From Saprospiraceae bacterium (GTDB taxonomy: Bacteria; Bacteroidota; Bacteroidia; Chitinophagales; Saprospiraceae): DNA of 64,000 nt. A program made the translations under genes and the position numbers. Position 1 is the stretch's first letter, and every line of letters starts with the position of its first letter. Below the pieces are notes generated by a model. That model was not told the origin of the DNA and ran no database searches. It saw only the letters and a list, made by a program, of their open reading frames with translations. Location: the NCBI GenBank assembly GCA_016722295.1, contig JADKGL010000027.1, forward strand, positions 1 through 64,000, read 5' to 3'. Shown piece by piece: positions 19,197 through 28,842 of the stretch.

Positions 19197-21102
19197 ACAC
19201 CTGCCCCACAGGTCATGAAACTGATATCTGGTACGTCGATTCAGACAAGGTTCTAAACTTTAACTCAGGTGCTCCTGTGATCGACTCTGGATATGTTGCC
19301 TCTCCAGGCGAAGCTTGTAATGCAATCTGCGATAGGGATGGAAAAATTTTATTCTATGCTGACAATTCTAATCTATATAATCGACAACATCAAATCATGA
19401 AGGGGAATAATTTATTAAAATATAACTATCTATCCTCTACTATGAACCTTATATTGCCGTTACCCAATTCAGATTCGATCTACTATTGGATTACACCCGA
19501 TGATATTGATCAGATTGGTCGCGGGAACAAAGACTCTATTATCATCAAGTGAATATGAATCGCAATGGCGGCAATGGAGAGATCGTGCAGGCTGAACAAA
19601 TACTCATGGATTCAAGCTCAGAAAGAGTGACAGCTGTAAGACATTGCAATGGTCGAGATTGGTGGGTCATTGGACAGCATGGCTTTGATGAAAAACTTTT
19701 TGTATGGCTGATGGATAGTTCTGGTATTCACAAACAAATACATCAGATCTATGATCCTCAGTTTCTAAGAATAAAAGATCATCATTGGATTGGGGGTTAT
19801 ATGAAATTTAGTCCAAATGGCAATATATTGGCAGAACATAATTACTCTATTAATGGGAATATTACGTCTCTGTTTATTGGTTTACATAAATTTGATCTTA
19901 ACACTGGATACTTTTATAACTCATTAAACATTGAATATAAAGATTATCATATTTTTTATAATTATGGTTTAGAATTTTCTCCATCAGGTAGATATTTATA
20001 TCTTACTGAAAGTTTTATTCGACAGTTCGATCTAAAACATTGGAATGCAGATAGTATAGCTAATAGCCGAGTTAATATTGCAAGAATAAATGTACTTGAT
20101 TGCCCCAGTCTTTGTAAAGATGGAAAAATCTACCTGACAAATCTTTATAAAACTTTTGTTTCAACTATTAATAATCCTGAACGAAAGGGACTAAGAGCGA
20201 ATTTTGAATATAAGGCAATTGACCTAGGACCAAATCAGGTACCTCAGGGAGCACCTAGTCCAGCCAGAGGATTGATGTGGCCATTTAGGACCTTTATCAA
20301 AGGTGAATATGAAGTATGCAAGCAAAGTAGGCATAAATATTTTATCTCCGATCCCTGTTCTCATGAGCCAGTGCAATGGACTATACTAGACAGTGCCCAG
20401 CTCAAGACAGCTCAAGGACTGGATACGGTAGATGTTTATTTTCCTAGACCTGGTACATATCGCATTGCTGCTGCATATCCTGTGAGATGTGGCTTCAAGT
20501 CTGATACGATTACGATTGAAGTGAATGAGTGTATTTGCAATACCAAATGGAAATCCACTTTAAAAGACACGCAACTCTGCTATCTTGGCAATATCACTAT
20601 ACCTTATCAAACCAATGCACAGTATGTAAAAATCAATCAAAATTATTTTTATCCTGATGATAGTATTGTCATAAAACAGATAAAAGCAGACACATGCTTG
20701 GATATTACATTATCAAATTTTTTTGGCTGCGATACTAAGATTTCGCTATTGTATCGATGTCTATGATCGAGTCAGATCAACTATGGATACTGTTCGATTG
20801 TGTTATGGCGATTCCATCTTCATCAAAGATAGGTATTATAGTTTTACAGATCAAGTGGTCACTCTTTACGACAATATGAATGGATGTGATTCGATGCATA
20901 CCACACATTTGCGCTATTACTCAACAGCTAGATCGATAGCTCAAACCTATACACTTTGTAATGGAGATAGTATTTTTATCAATGGCATCTGGCATACGAA
21001 ATCCTCAAATTTTAGTTATTCGCAAAGAGCATTTATGGATGTGATAGCCTAATTTATGATGTACAAATAAAACTACAATCTGCTACCACACCAACAATGT
21101 AT

Positions 21103-21700
21103 GAACATTACATCTGCAATGGCGACTCCATATTCATTAACAATCAGTGGATCAAATCTGCACAAAGCATCGAAATAAAATTGAAGTCATTCACTGGATG
21201 TGATTCTATCATAATGCATGAGATAAAACTTTATCCAGACATTGTCCCAACAATGCGTGAACATTATATCTGCAATGGAGACTCATATTCATCAACAATC
21301 AGTGGATCAAAATCAAGAACAAAGCATCGAAACAAAATTGAAGTCATTCACTGGATGTGATTCAGTCATAACTCATGAGATAAAACTTTATCCTGCTATC
21401 ACGCCAACAATGAGTGAACATTAAGATCTGCAATGGCGACTCCATATTCATCAACAATCAATGGATCAAATCCGCACAACGCATCGAAACAAAATTGAAG
21501 TCATTCACAGGATGTGATTCTATCATAATGCATGAGATAAAACTCAATCCTGCAATCGCCCCAACAATGCGTGAACATTATATCTGCAATGGTGACTCCA
21601 TATTCATCAACAATCAATGGATCAAATCTGCACAAAACATCGAAACAAAATTGAAGTCATTCACAGGATGTGATTCAATTCTCCAAGACAATATCATCAT
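21103..21700 (+). repeat. Tandem repeat, four copies of about 156 bp (52-residue C-x-GDS ... GCDS unit)
   Basis: Copies start at 21103, 21259, 21416 and 21573 (GAACATTA). Each encodes ICNGDSIFINNQWIKSAQ ... KLKSFTGCDSI ... IKL. Spacing is 156, 157 and 157 bp: copies 2 and 3 each carry a net +1 base, so the frame rotates between copies. The fourth copy is partial after GCDS. Confidence 0.85.
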
Positions 21701-22473
21701 GAAGCCTTTGCTCACACGAGAGATACAATTCTATATTTGTTATGGAGATTCAGTTCAAGTATTTGGTTCGTGGTATGATGAAGAAATACAATTTGATCGA
21801 CGCATATCTAGTAGCAATCCTGCACTCTGCGATAGTCTTATCGAATATCAAATTATTCAATACGAAGATATCTATGTCGATCTACCACAACGCATAGAAA
21901 TAGAAGAAGGCTCACCAGTCAATTTGACATCCACCTTCTCACCAAATGCAAAAACATTTCATTGGTCTCCTTCACAAGATTTAAGTTGTACAGATTGTCC
22001 CAATCCGATTTGCACAAGTCCAAATGATAGAATTTATTATCTAGAAGTAAGTGATGAATATGGATGTATTTCCTCAGACAGCATGCCAGTATTAGTCAAG
22101 AAAAAAATCTGGAGAATTCTTCTAAATGCCTTTTCTCCGAATGGAGTGGTATAAATGAACTTTGATTCCAGTCGCTTCATCAGCTCAATTGAATCTCATT
22201 TCTACACATTTATTCTGATGGGGAGAACAAGTTTATTCCTGCACATCATCATGTAAAGGTTGGGATGGAAAAATGAATGAGCAAGTAGTCAATCCTGGAG
22301 TGTATGTTTATCACATGGTTTTTCGAGATGAACGTGGAGATCGCAAAGAAGTGAATGGGGGAGTTTACATTGCTTCGGTAATACATTAATAAGCTGTACT
22401 ATTTCGTTTTTAGACAAAGGATGCCTAAAGCAACATATTGTGTTGCAAATTCTTTTTGTGTGAAGGATATGTA

Positions 22474-22543
22474 GGGCAGTACGAAGTACTGGTGCACAGC
22501 ACGGAACCCCCCGGAATAAGCCTGACTCCGAAGGGGCACACCC
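22474..22543 (-). other. GC-rich structured element with CUUCG hairpins downstream of the ACMSD gene
   Basis: An island much richer in G+C than its surroundings. It contains the perfect hairpin CAGTAC-(gaa)-GTACTG at 22477-22491, a GTGCAC palindrome, a C6 run and CTCCGAAGGGG. Read on the minus strand the loops are CTTCG. It lies 13 bp beyond the reconstructed ACMSD stop (22556) and may fold as a 3' element or be a copy of a dispersed repeat. It is not a classical terminator, because no T-run follows. Confidence 0.45.
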
Positions 22544-22555
22544 AACTTATTTTTA

Positions 22556-23568
22556 TTAATAATTTGCTATGCATTTATCCCTAACACACTCTTCTGCTGA
22601 ACGATAGAATAAATAGTCTTTGGTTTCTGGAGAGATGGTCCATCGAATCAATTAATTTACCATGAAAGCTCTCCTAATGGAAAGGGGATAATCTGTCCTT
22701 TAGTGCAATTCGATTCTGACCAAATAATCTAATCAATTGATCTAACATCGATGGATCGTGCACTAGACTATCTACCCAGAATTTTCCTAGATAATGATCG
22801 GGATGTATTGGATTGTCCACTGCAACGAGGTCTGGTCTTACTTCATATCCATGTTTGATCCTACCATAACTCCCTGGGAAGGAACCTCCACCATGTGCAA
22901 AAGCAACCCTCAAATTTTTGAACTGTTCAAATACGCCTCCAAACATCATACTGCATATCGCCAGAGAACTCTCTGCAGGCATACCGACTAACCATGGCAA
23001 CCAGTATTTTGGCATTTTATCTTTGCCGACCATATCCCATGGATGAACGAAGAGACATGCATTGTTTTGTTCTGCGCATTCATAGATTTGGAAGAGCGTT
23101 TTTTCATTGAGATTCCAATCGTTTATATGACTGCCGATCTCTATTCCTGCCAATCCTAATTCATTGACACAGCGCTCCAACTCTCTACAAGCGAGGTCGG
23201 GATCTTGCATTGGAATAGTCCCTAATCCAATGAATCGATTGGGGTATCTGCGGACTACATCGGAGATATGATCATTTAAAAATCGTGAAATATCATAACA
23301 GTCTTTTGGCTGCGCCTTAATAATTAAACAATACTGGAATCGTGCTGATGACCTGCATTGTGATCTTATGTGCGTCGCAGTCTTTGATGCGCACTTCTGG
23401 ATCCCAACAATTCGATTCTATCTCTCGAAAAAATTTGTCATCAATCATCATTTTTGCACGACAAGATTGATGATGTTCGAGATGTATAAATCCACCATAG
23501 CCATACTTCTCTGCCCATCGAGGCAAATGTTCTGGTAGGATATGTGTATGGATATCGATTCGTTGCAC
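22556..23568 (-). pseudogene. 2-amino-3-carboxymuconate-6-semialdehyde decarboxylase (ACMSD), frameshifted
   Basis: Zinc-dependent amidohydrolase that decarboxylates ACMS in tryptophan/3-hydroxyanthranilate breakdown, diverting it from quinolinate and NAD. The N-part starts MQRIDIHTHILPEH with metal-binding H7 and H9. The middle (RCVNELGLAGIEIGSHIN, LFVHPWDMVG, AFAHGGGSFP) is in a second frame after a shift near 23325. A third shift near 22700 restores GTDYPFPLGE and the end at 22556. About 335 residues, the normal family length. It starts 9 bp after the tryptophan dioxygenase stop, so it is third in that operon. Metal-binding and catalytic blocks are all conserved, which argues for sequence error rather than loss. 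Confidence 0.88.
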
Positions 23569-23577
23569 GATTTGTAC

Positions 23578-24680
23578 TTAATTTTTCGTCGAATAATAAA
23601 AGCTCAAATCCTTCATTAGCTTTTCCGGCAGTTGTGGCACATCACTTCTCGGAATCAAGAGTGTAGAGATATGATGAATCTTTAAAAATCTGATGTCTTT
23701 TGACTGTCTCCATCAAATAATCAAATCCTGAAGAGCCACCTGTACCGCTTTTCTTACCTAACATTCGCATGACCATCTGCGCATGCCGATATCTCCATGA
23801 AGTCATGAGTTCATCCATTGTCGTAATTGAATCCAAAAAGTCTGCATGGTAGCTGCAAAATTGGTTGATCTCGATATACATGGATCATTACTGCTGCTAT
23901 CATGGCATCATAACTGATCCTTACGTGTCCTTCTTCGATCTTTTGTGCATGTGCTGTAGGATCTAATACTTGCTGAAAAAATTCGCCATTGCCACTAACC
24001 ATAGTGAGTCGCGCTTCGCGCTCTTCATCAGAAAGATATTCATTTGTTGTGATAGCCTGCTTCTCTCGTTCGATCATTTTTGCAATGGCAATTTTATACT
24101 CTTCTACAAATGAAAATCCATCACACTTAATGAATGGAGTTCTTTCAAGCCAATCTTCTATTAATTCAAAAATGCTTCTTTGAGATTCAAGCTGCTTTAT
24201 CTCTTCTTGCTGAGCGCTAGACAATTGGTTGTAATATGGTTTTTCCTGATAGCTAAATCGCTGCGGCATTTTCAATCCCAACATTACTTCTGTTTTGCGA
24301 AATTGTGCTGATTGAAATCCTGAAGCTGGAAATAGAAAATTTCTAAATTCTAAAAAATCTAATGGTGTCATTGTCTCTAAGACATCGATCTGATGAATAA
24401 GCAATTTAAAGATCTCGTTGATGCGATCGATGCGAGATACCGCACTGCCTATATTTTTTTCATCAACAGCTTCAGCTTCAAACAATCCAATGAGTGATTG
24501 CAACTCATGTAAGATCTGTTTGAACCAAAGTTCATAAACTTGATGTATGATGATGAACAAGGTCTCGTCATGTGCCTCTTTGCCGAATTGACCTGAGCGT
24601 GGCACTTGTGCCTCAAGAATTTTATCCAATCCTAAGTAACTGTGGTAATGGATAGCTGCGTATTTTTCGTTTGGATTCAT
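23578..24680 (-). pseudogene. kynA: Tryptophan 2,3-dioxygenase, frameshifted
   Basis: Haem enzyme opening the indole ring of L-tryptophan to N-formylkynurenine, the first step of the kynurenine pathway. The main frame has YHSYLGLDKIL, AHDETLFIIIHQVYELWFKQILHEL and TPLDFLEFRNFLFPASGFQS. A shift in the T-run near 23845 leads to MDELMTSWRYRHAQMVMRMLG and the signature GTGGSSGFDYL. A further shift near 23675 restores STLLIPRSDVPQLPEKL and a stop at 23578. About 367 residues. Its ATG overlaps the upstream RidA-type stop (ATGA), and ACMSD follows after 9 bp. All conserved haem-pocket and substrate-binding blocks remain. Confidence 0.92.
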
Positions 24681-25085
24681 ATTGGTTTGTATGCTGTGAC
24701 TTTGATTTCAATGAGTAAATGTGGATGCGGTAATTGATGGACTGCTACTGTAGTGCGCGTAGGTCCTTCGTAGGTAAAAAAATGATTATATACTTCGTTG
24801 TATCCCTTGAAGTCATTCATATTCACAAGAAAAGTAGTGAGGTCGACAATATCTTCAAGATCTGCACCGACTGACTGCAAAATATCGCGAATATTTTTTA
24901 TGACTGCATTGGTTTGTTTTCGAATATCTAGATTTGTAGTCCCAAATTCATCAACTTCCACTCCTTCAAAACTATTATCTTTTCTTCGCGAACTTGTGCC
25001 TGATACAAAAGAAATCACCTGCTCGTTTGACATGTGGAAATTTTCCACGCGGAATGGCTTTTTCTTCCAAAACTTTTGCTTCCAT
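24677..25085 (-). CDS. RidA-family protein, probable 2-aminomuconate deaminase
   Basis: RidA/YjgF-like fold. The block VSGTSSRR ... DIRKQTNAVIKNIRDILQSVGADLEDIVDLTTFLVNM ... GPTRTTVAVHQLPHPHLLIEIK is the version found beside kynurenine-pathway genes, where it deaminates 2-aminomuconate. The open frame extends to 25180, but its first 50 residues look wrong. In another frame an ATG at 25085 gives MEAKVLEEKAIPRGK, the normal family N-terminus, joined by a shift in the T-run near 25015. I therefore take 25085 as the start. First gene of the operon with tryptophan dioxygenase (4 bp overlap) and ACMSD. Confidence 0.85.
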
Positions 25086-25101
25086 ATTTGAGCTTTAGTT
25101 G

Positions 25102-25109
25102 CAAATGTA
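25102..25109 (-). promoter_or_regulatory. Predicted -7 box for the kynurenine operon
   Basis: TACATTTG on the minus strand, an exact TAnnTTTG match, 16 bp before the proposed RidA start at 25085. It supports that start over 25180, which lies upstream of the box. Confidence 0.45.
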
Positions 25110-25235
25110 ATGAAATTATTAGTATTTAAGTATCGGAATATGGTAAAAAGGAATTGTTGAAAGGTATTCTTAAATTGCATTTCACATTAAAATTATCTCA
25201 TTAAATATTAGCCCAAAATAAAGAAACACTATTAC

Positions 25236-25643
25236 AATCCAAAAATATTTTTGCCAAAGTCATATTGACTGTTTTGGTCGCCCTAGAAAACAAAGGCAAA
25301 TCCAGAAGAAATCATTTTCAACATAAACTTCAAATCGCTAGAGACCTCTTTAAGAATAATTACCCAAAAGAAAAATCAGAAATCTTTTAAATTTCATAAA
25401 TTTGATCCTATTTTTGAATAAAAATGAACTCCAAAATAACTTTTTGGAAGAAGTTAATGTTTTAAGAGGTAAAAGGAAGTCATGGGAATAGAAGAATTAA
25501 TCAAAAAAGCCATGGAGAATGAACATTTAAAAGCCGTTTCAAATATGACCAAAAAAGGATTTTCAGATAAAGATATTATTGAAATATTGGATATTACGAA
25601 AGATAGATTGAATCTTCTAAAAAAGAAATTGGGTATTGAATGA
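25236..25643 (+). pseudogene. C-terminal remnant resembling an Rpn family recombination-promoting nuclease/transposase
   Basis: This otherwise gene-free stretch encodes, in two or three frames, FAKVILTVLVALENKG, LQIARDLFKNNYPKEKSEI, then LEEVNVLRGKRKSMGIEELI and VSNMTKKGFSDKDIIEILDITKDRL. The order and spacing resemble, from memory, the C-terminal part of PD-(D/E)XK transposase-like Rpn proteins in Bacteroidota. The last 53 codons (ATG at 25482, TGA at 25641-25643) form an intact small frame with a helix-turn-helix-like segment. The nuclease N-domain is absent. No inverted or direct repeats mark an insertion. Assignment is by pattern only. Confidence 0.45.
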
Positions 25644-25717
25644 TGTCAAATATAGTAAGTCAGAAATTGTTCATCAATTAAGTAGTAGATTGAAAATTGT
25701 AATTCAGTCATTATATA

Positions 25718-26868
25718 CTAATTTTTCATTAAATAAGCAATGACACCAATTGTAACCGTTCCTGAAATTAAAAATGCAACACTGTCACCATACTGATACC
25801 ATACGAAACCAGTCCAAGAACTAGCTATCATTACACACAAACTATTCAATGCAGAATAAGTGCCAATAGCAGTTGCGGTATCTTTGTTATCTGAAATATT
25901 GGATATCCATGCTTTGGCAATTCCTTCTGTCGCTGCTGCATAAATACCATAGAAAAAAAATAGAGCACTAAAAATATATAAATTGAGATTCATGGACATT
26001 CCAAAGTAAACCATAGTAAATAGTACCAGCCCAAAAATAAAGATTTTCTTTAATCCAATTTTGTCCGCTAGAATTCCCATTGGTAATGCAAATAAAGCAT
26101 AAATGAGATTATAAAAAATGTAGATTGCGATAATCATGGTGTCGTCTAAACCAGATTGTTTTGCTTTTAGTAGTAAAAATACATCGGAACTATTGATCAA
26201 ACTAAAGAGCAATAAACCTATTGCTACTTGTCGATATGCTTTTGGACTTTCTTTCCAGTAATTTAGAAATGAAAAAATGAAGTACTTTTTTTGCTTTGAC
26301 TTCAAGAATATTTTTTCCTTCAAATAAAATGATGCAGCCACTGCCAATATTCCAGGAATGAATGCTATAATAAATAATGTCTTATAATCATTTGGATAGA
26401 AATACAAATATATCAATGCCAATGCTGGACCAATCACGGCACCAAGAGTATCCATTGATCTGTGAAACCCAAAAATTTTGCCCTTGGTTTCGACAGTTGC
26501 TTCACTTGATAGAATTGCATCTCTAGCACCAGTGCGAATCCCTTTGCCAAATCGGTCAATCGTCCTTACAAAAATATCCACAAAGGAGATAAAAATGCCG
26601 CTGTCAGGGGGTTTTGAAAGTGCACTCATCGCATAGCCAATTTGAACAAATGGAACTCTTCTTCCCATAGTATCTGAGAGTTTGCCAAAATATCCTTTGC
26701 TCAATCCAGCAATGGCTTCTGCAATACCTTCTAAAATACCAATTAGCACCACAGAAAACCAATAGACTTTAAATACAATGGCATGATGGGATATAGCATT
26801 TCACTCGCCATGTCTGTACACAAACTAATGATTGATAAAATCCAAATGCTGCGAGTGATATACTTCAT
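25718..26868 (-). CDS. Major facilitator superfamily transporter (one frameshift near the N-terminus)
   Basis: A 12-helix inner-membrane transporter of the MFS_1 type; substrate unknown, with drug/metabolite exporters as nearest guess. The long frame begins at 26752, but in another frame an ATG at 26868 gives MKYITRSIWILSIISLCTD and then MASEMLYPIMPLYLKSIG, the family's first helix. One extra T in the T4 run (window 26755-26758) joins it to LIGILEGIAEAIAGLSKGYFGKLSD. The DRFGKGIRTGARDAILSSE loop between TM4 and TM5 is typical. It abuts the upstream hydrolase stop directly, so it is probably co-transcribed. Confidence 0.85.
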
Positions 26869-27827
26869 TTAATTTTTGATGCTTCCAGAAGTGAAATTAA
26901 TTTTCCCATTGTTTTCTTCTACTTCAAAATATCCGACCGTTGGTACTTTTTTATTTCCATCAAATACTACACCGCGCATATCTACTTGTAAATTATATAT
27001 CCTTTTTTTTCCATTCACAGTGTCAACTGTAAAATCTTTAGCGAACCATCGCATTTTTTCCGCTACATTTTTATCGAGTTGAATTAGATATTCTTCATGT
27101 ATTGGAAAGGTCTCGATGGGATTTTCTTCCTTTTCAAATAAAGAATATTTCTGTAAGTATATACTGTCTTTAGCTTTAGCTACACCATACCAATTATAGT
27201 TTGCAATGCCTACGGGCATGGTCATTAATTTTTGTATTTTAATGTCTGCCTGATCAAAATGATCTTGAATGATGTTTTTCAATATGCTGTTTATTTAAAA
27301 ATGTTAAAAAGTAAATAAATAGTACTTATAGCAATGGACCAATGGACAAATTTAGTTCTATTAGGTTTTGTTTTATAAATCCAAAAACAAAGTATCAATC
27401 CAATGATCAACGGTATAGTATACACTGGATCTACAACATTGATACAATCAAATCCAACTCGTGTATTGCTGAATGGCAAAAATAATTGAGTACCATAAGA
27501 AGTAAGTGTATCTAACAATAGATGGGACATAAAACATGTCCACGCAAAAAAACTAATTTTTGCAAAGCTAGATTCTCCAAATAGTTTCCAATGAAAAAGC
27601 AAGAATGAAATAAAAATTGCTAAAAGTGAGCATATAAGTATCGAATGACTATATCCTCTATGGATACTCAACATTGCATAAAAATCATAGAACAAATACA
27701 ATGCGACATCAAAATCAGGAATAGAGGAGAGCAATGCACCAAGTAAAGCAGCTTTGAATCCAAATTTGTTACCAAAGACAGCTTCCCCAATTGATGCGCC
27801 TAAAGCAATGTGTGTGATACTGTCCAT
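26869..27827 (-). pseudogene. Membrane-bound metal-dependent hydrolase, DUF457/YdjM family, one frameshift
   Basis: An integral membrane protein of about 318 residues. The N-part (27291-27827) starts MDSITHIALGASIGEAV and carries the metal-binding HRGYSHS and HLLLDTLTSYGTQLFLPFS motifs across several TM helices. The soluble C-part (26869-27282; KLMTMPVGIANYNWYGV ... VPTVGYFEVEEN) is in another frame. One extra base in the short T-run at 27294-27296 restores NIFKINSILKN and joins them, giving the normal family length. Biochemical role is unknown in this family. It precedes the MFS gene without a gap. Confidence 0.8.
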
Positions 27828-27868
27828 GATTGGTATAAAATTTAGATCTTTTATTTTTTTAAATGAAG

Positions 27869-27876
27869 CAAATATA
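27869..27876 (-). promoter_or_regulatory. Predicted -7 box for the hydrolase-MFS operon
   Basis: TATATTTG on the minus strand, exact consensus, 41 bp before the start at 27827. The rest of the 212 bp divergent region to 28040 shows nothing recognisable. Confidence 0.5.
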
Positions 27877-28039
27877 CGACGTTTATCATTTAATTATTTT
27901 GAATCAAAGACTTGAATAAAATAGCTTTTACTGCAGACATGGTTCATTACTGGAATATTCAATTATTTTGTTTTGCATTTAAATTTAAACTAATAGAATC
28001 AAAGTTTGTTTACCTAAAAAATTGCATTAAAACATTAGT

Positions 28040-28767
28040 TTGGAAAGTAGAATCAATTATACTATCAATATTCTTACAAAGCCAGTAGAAAACAAATTAC
28101 TGCTATGTTCCGAGTTGAATGATATAATTCTTTCCGTAAAGCTGAATGCAGTATTAGATTGCCAAATGTTCCCTAATGAAATGGCTACAAGTTATGAATT
28201 GAATTTTCCTTCACAAAGGATTATTTGAGTTCATTTGGAGAATTCAATTTGAATTATAACAACAGAATTGAGAGAGAACTTTGTTGTACATCTCAATTAA
28301 TTGCAATTGAGATAATCAATACAAAATACGAAGGTTTGATAAGGAATATTTTTATCGAAAGCAAAGCCCTTGAATTATTGCTTTGTTTGGTCAAATGTGA
28401 CAGCTCTCTACTTGATAAATGTAATTCATGCAAATTTTTGAATAAACCCTACGAAAAGGAAAAAATCTATAAGGCGCGAGACATATTGCTTCAAGATTTA
28501 GTTCATCCACCCATCATTCCTGAATTGGCAAAATTGGTTGGCATCAATCAATGTTATTTAAAAAAGGGATTTAAGGATTTATTTAATACCACGATTTTTG
28601 CTTTTGTTCAGGAGCAGAGAATAGCCCGAGCTACACATTTATTGCGACAGACGAGCCATAGTATTTCTGAGATCTCAGATATGGTAGGATTTTCTAACCC
28701 AAGCAATTTTACCAATTCATATAAATCAATGACTGGATTACTTCCAAGTCAAATACGAAATAATTGA
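28040..28767 (+). pseudogene. AraC-family regulator, PchR-like, frameshifted and with uncertain start
   Basis: Transcription regulator with a C-terminal double helix-turn-helix (ELAKLVGINQCYLKKGFKDLF ... SISEISDMVGFSNPSNFTNSYKSMTGLLPSQI) and the IESKALELLL block preceding it, typical of the PchR/YbtA type that controls iron-siderophore uptake. The front part is in another frame; one base more in the A-run near 28220 gives FPSQKDYLSSFGEF. No ATG is seen at the front (TTG at 28040 after a stop), and about 242 residues is shorter than the usual 300 or more, so the N-terminus may be lost or shifted again. A CX5CX2C cluster (CDSSLLDKCNSC) sits between the domains. It is followed after 75 bp by a FecA-like receptor, its likely target. 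Confidence 0.8.
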
Positions 28768-28842
28768 TTTCCGCTTAACACAAGTTTTATTCCGCTAGTC
28801 ACAAGAGCGATCGTCCTTATTCACGCCATCTTTGCGCTTCAA

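Larger units (their letters stand above)
18884..22389 (+). pseudogene. CHU-type (gliding-associated C-terminal domain) repeat protein, multiply frameshifted
   Basis: Across frames this reads as one large exported protein. It has a signal segment (residues 20-40), a beta-propeller-like N-domain (TDIWYFDS-type start, DRDGKILFYADNSNLYNR, then HQVNMNRNGGNGE, MKFSPNGNILAEHNY, LEFSPSGRYLYLTES), a PKD-like part, a run of CNGDSIFI...GCDS repeats, and a CHU_C domain (NAFSPNG ... CKGWDGKMNEQVVNPGVYVYHMVF) ending at 22389. CHU_C domains are type B T9SS signals. Shifts are needed near 19530, 20740, 21050, inside repeat copies 2 and 3, and several times at 22140-22260. It carries an odd low-complexity insertion near 19084-19196. 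It is either a true pseudogene or the most error-laden part of the assembly. Confidence 0.8.

Noticed and set aside
21103..21728. Regular repeats of about 156 bp considered as a CRISPR-like array
   Set aside because: Units are contiguous and coding (CNGDS ... GCDS modules), with no unique spacers and no cas genes.
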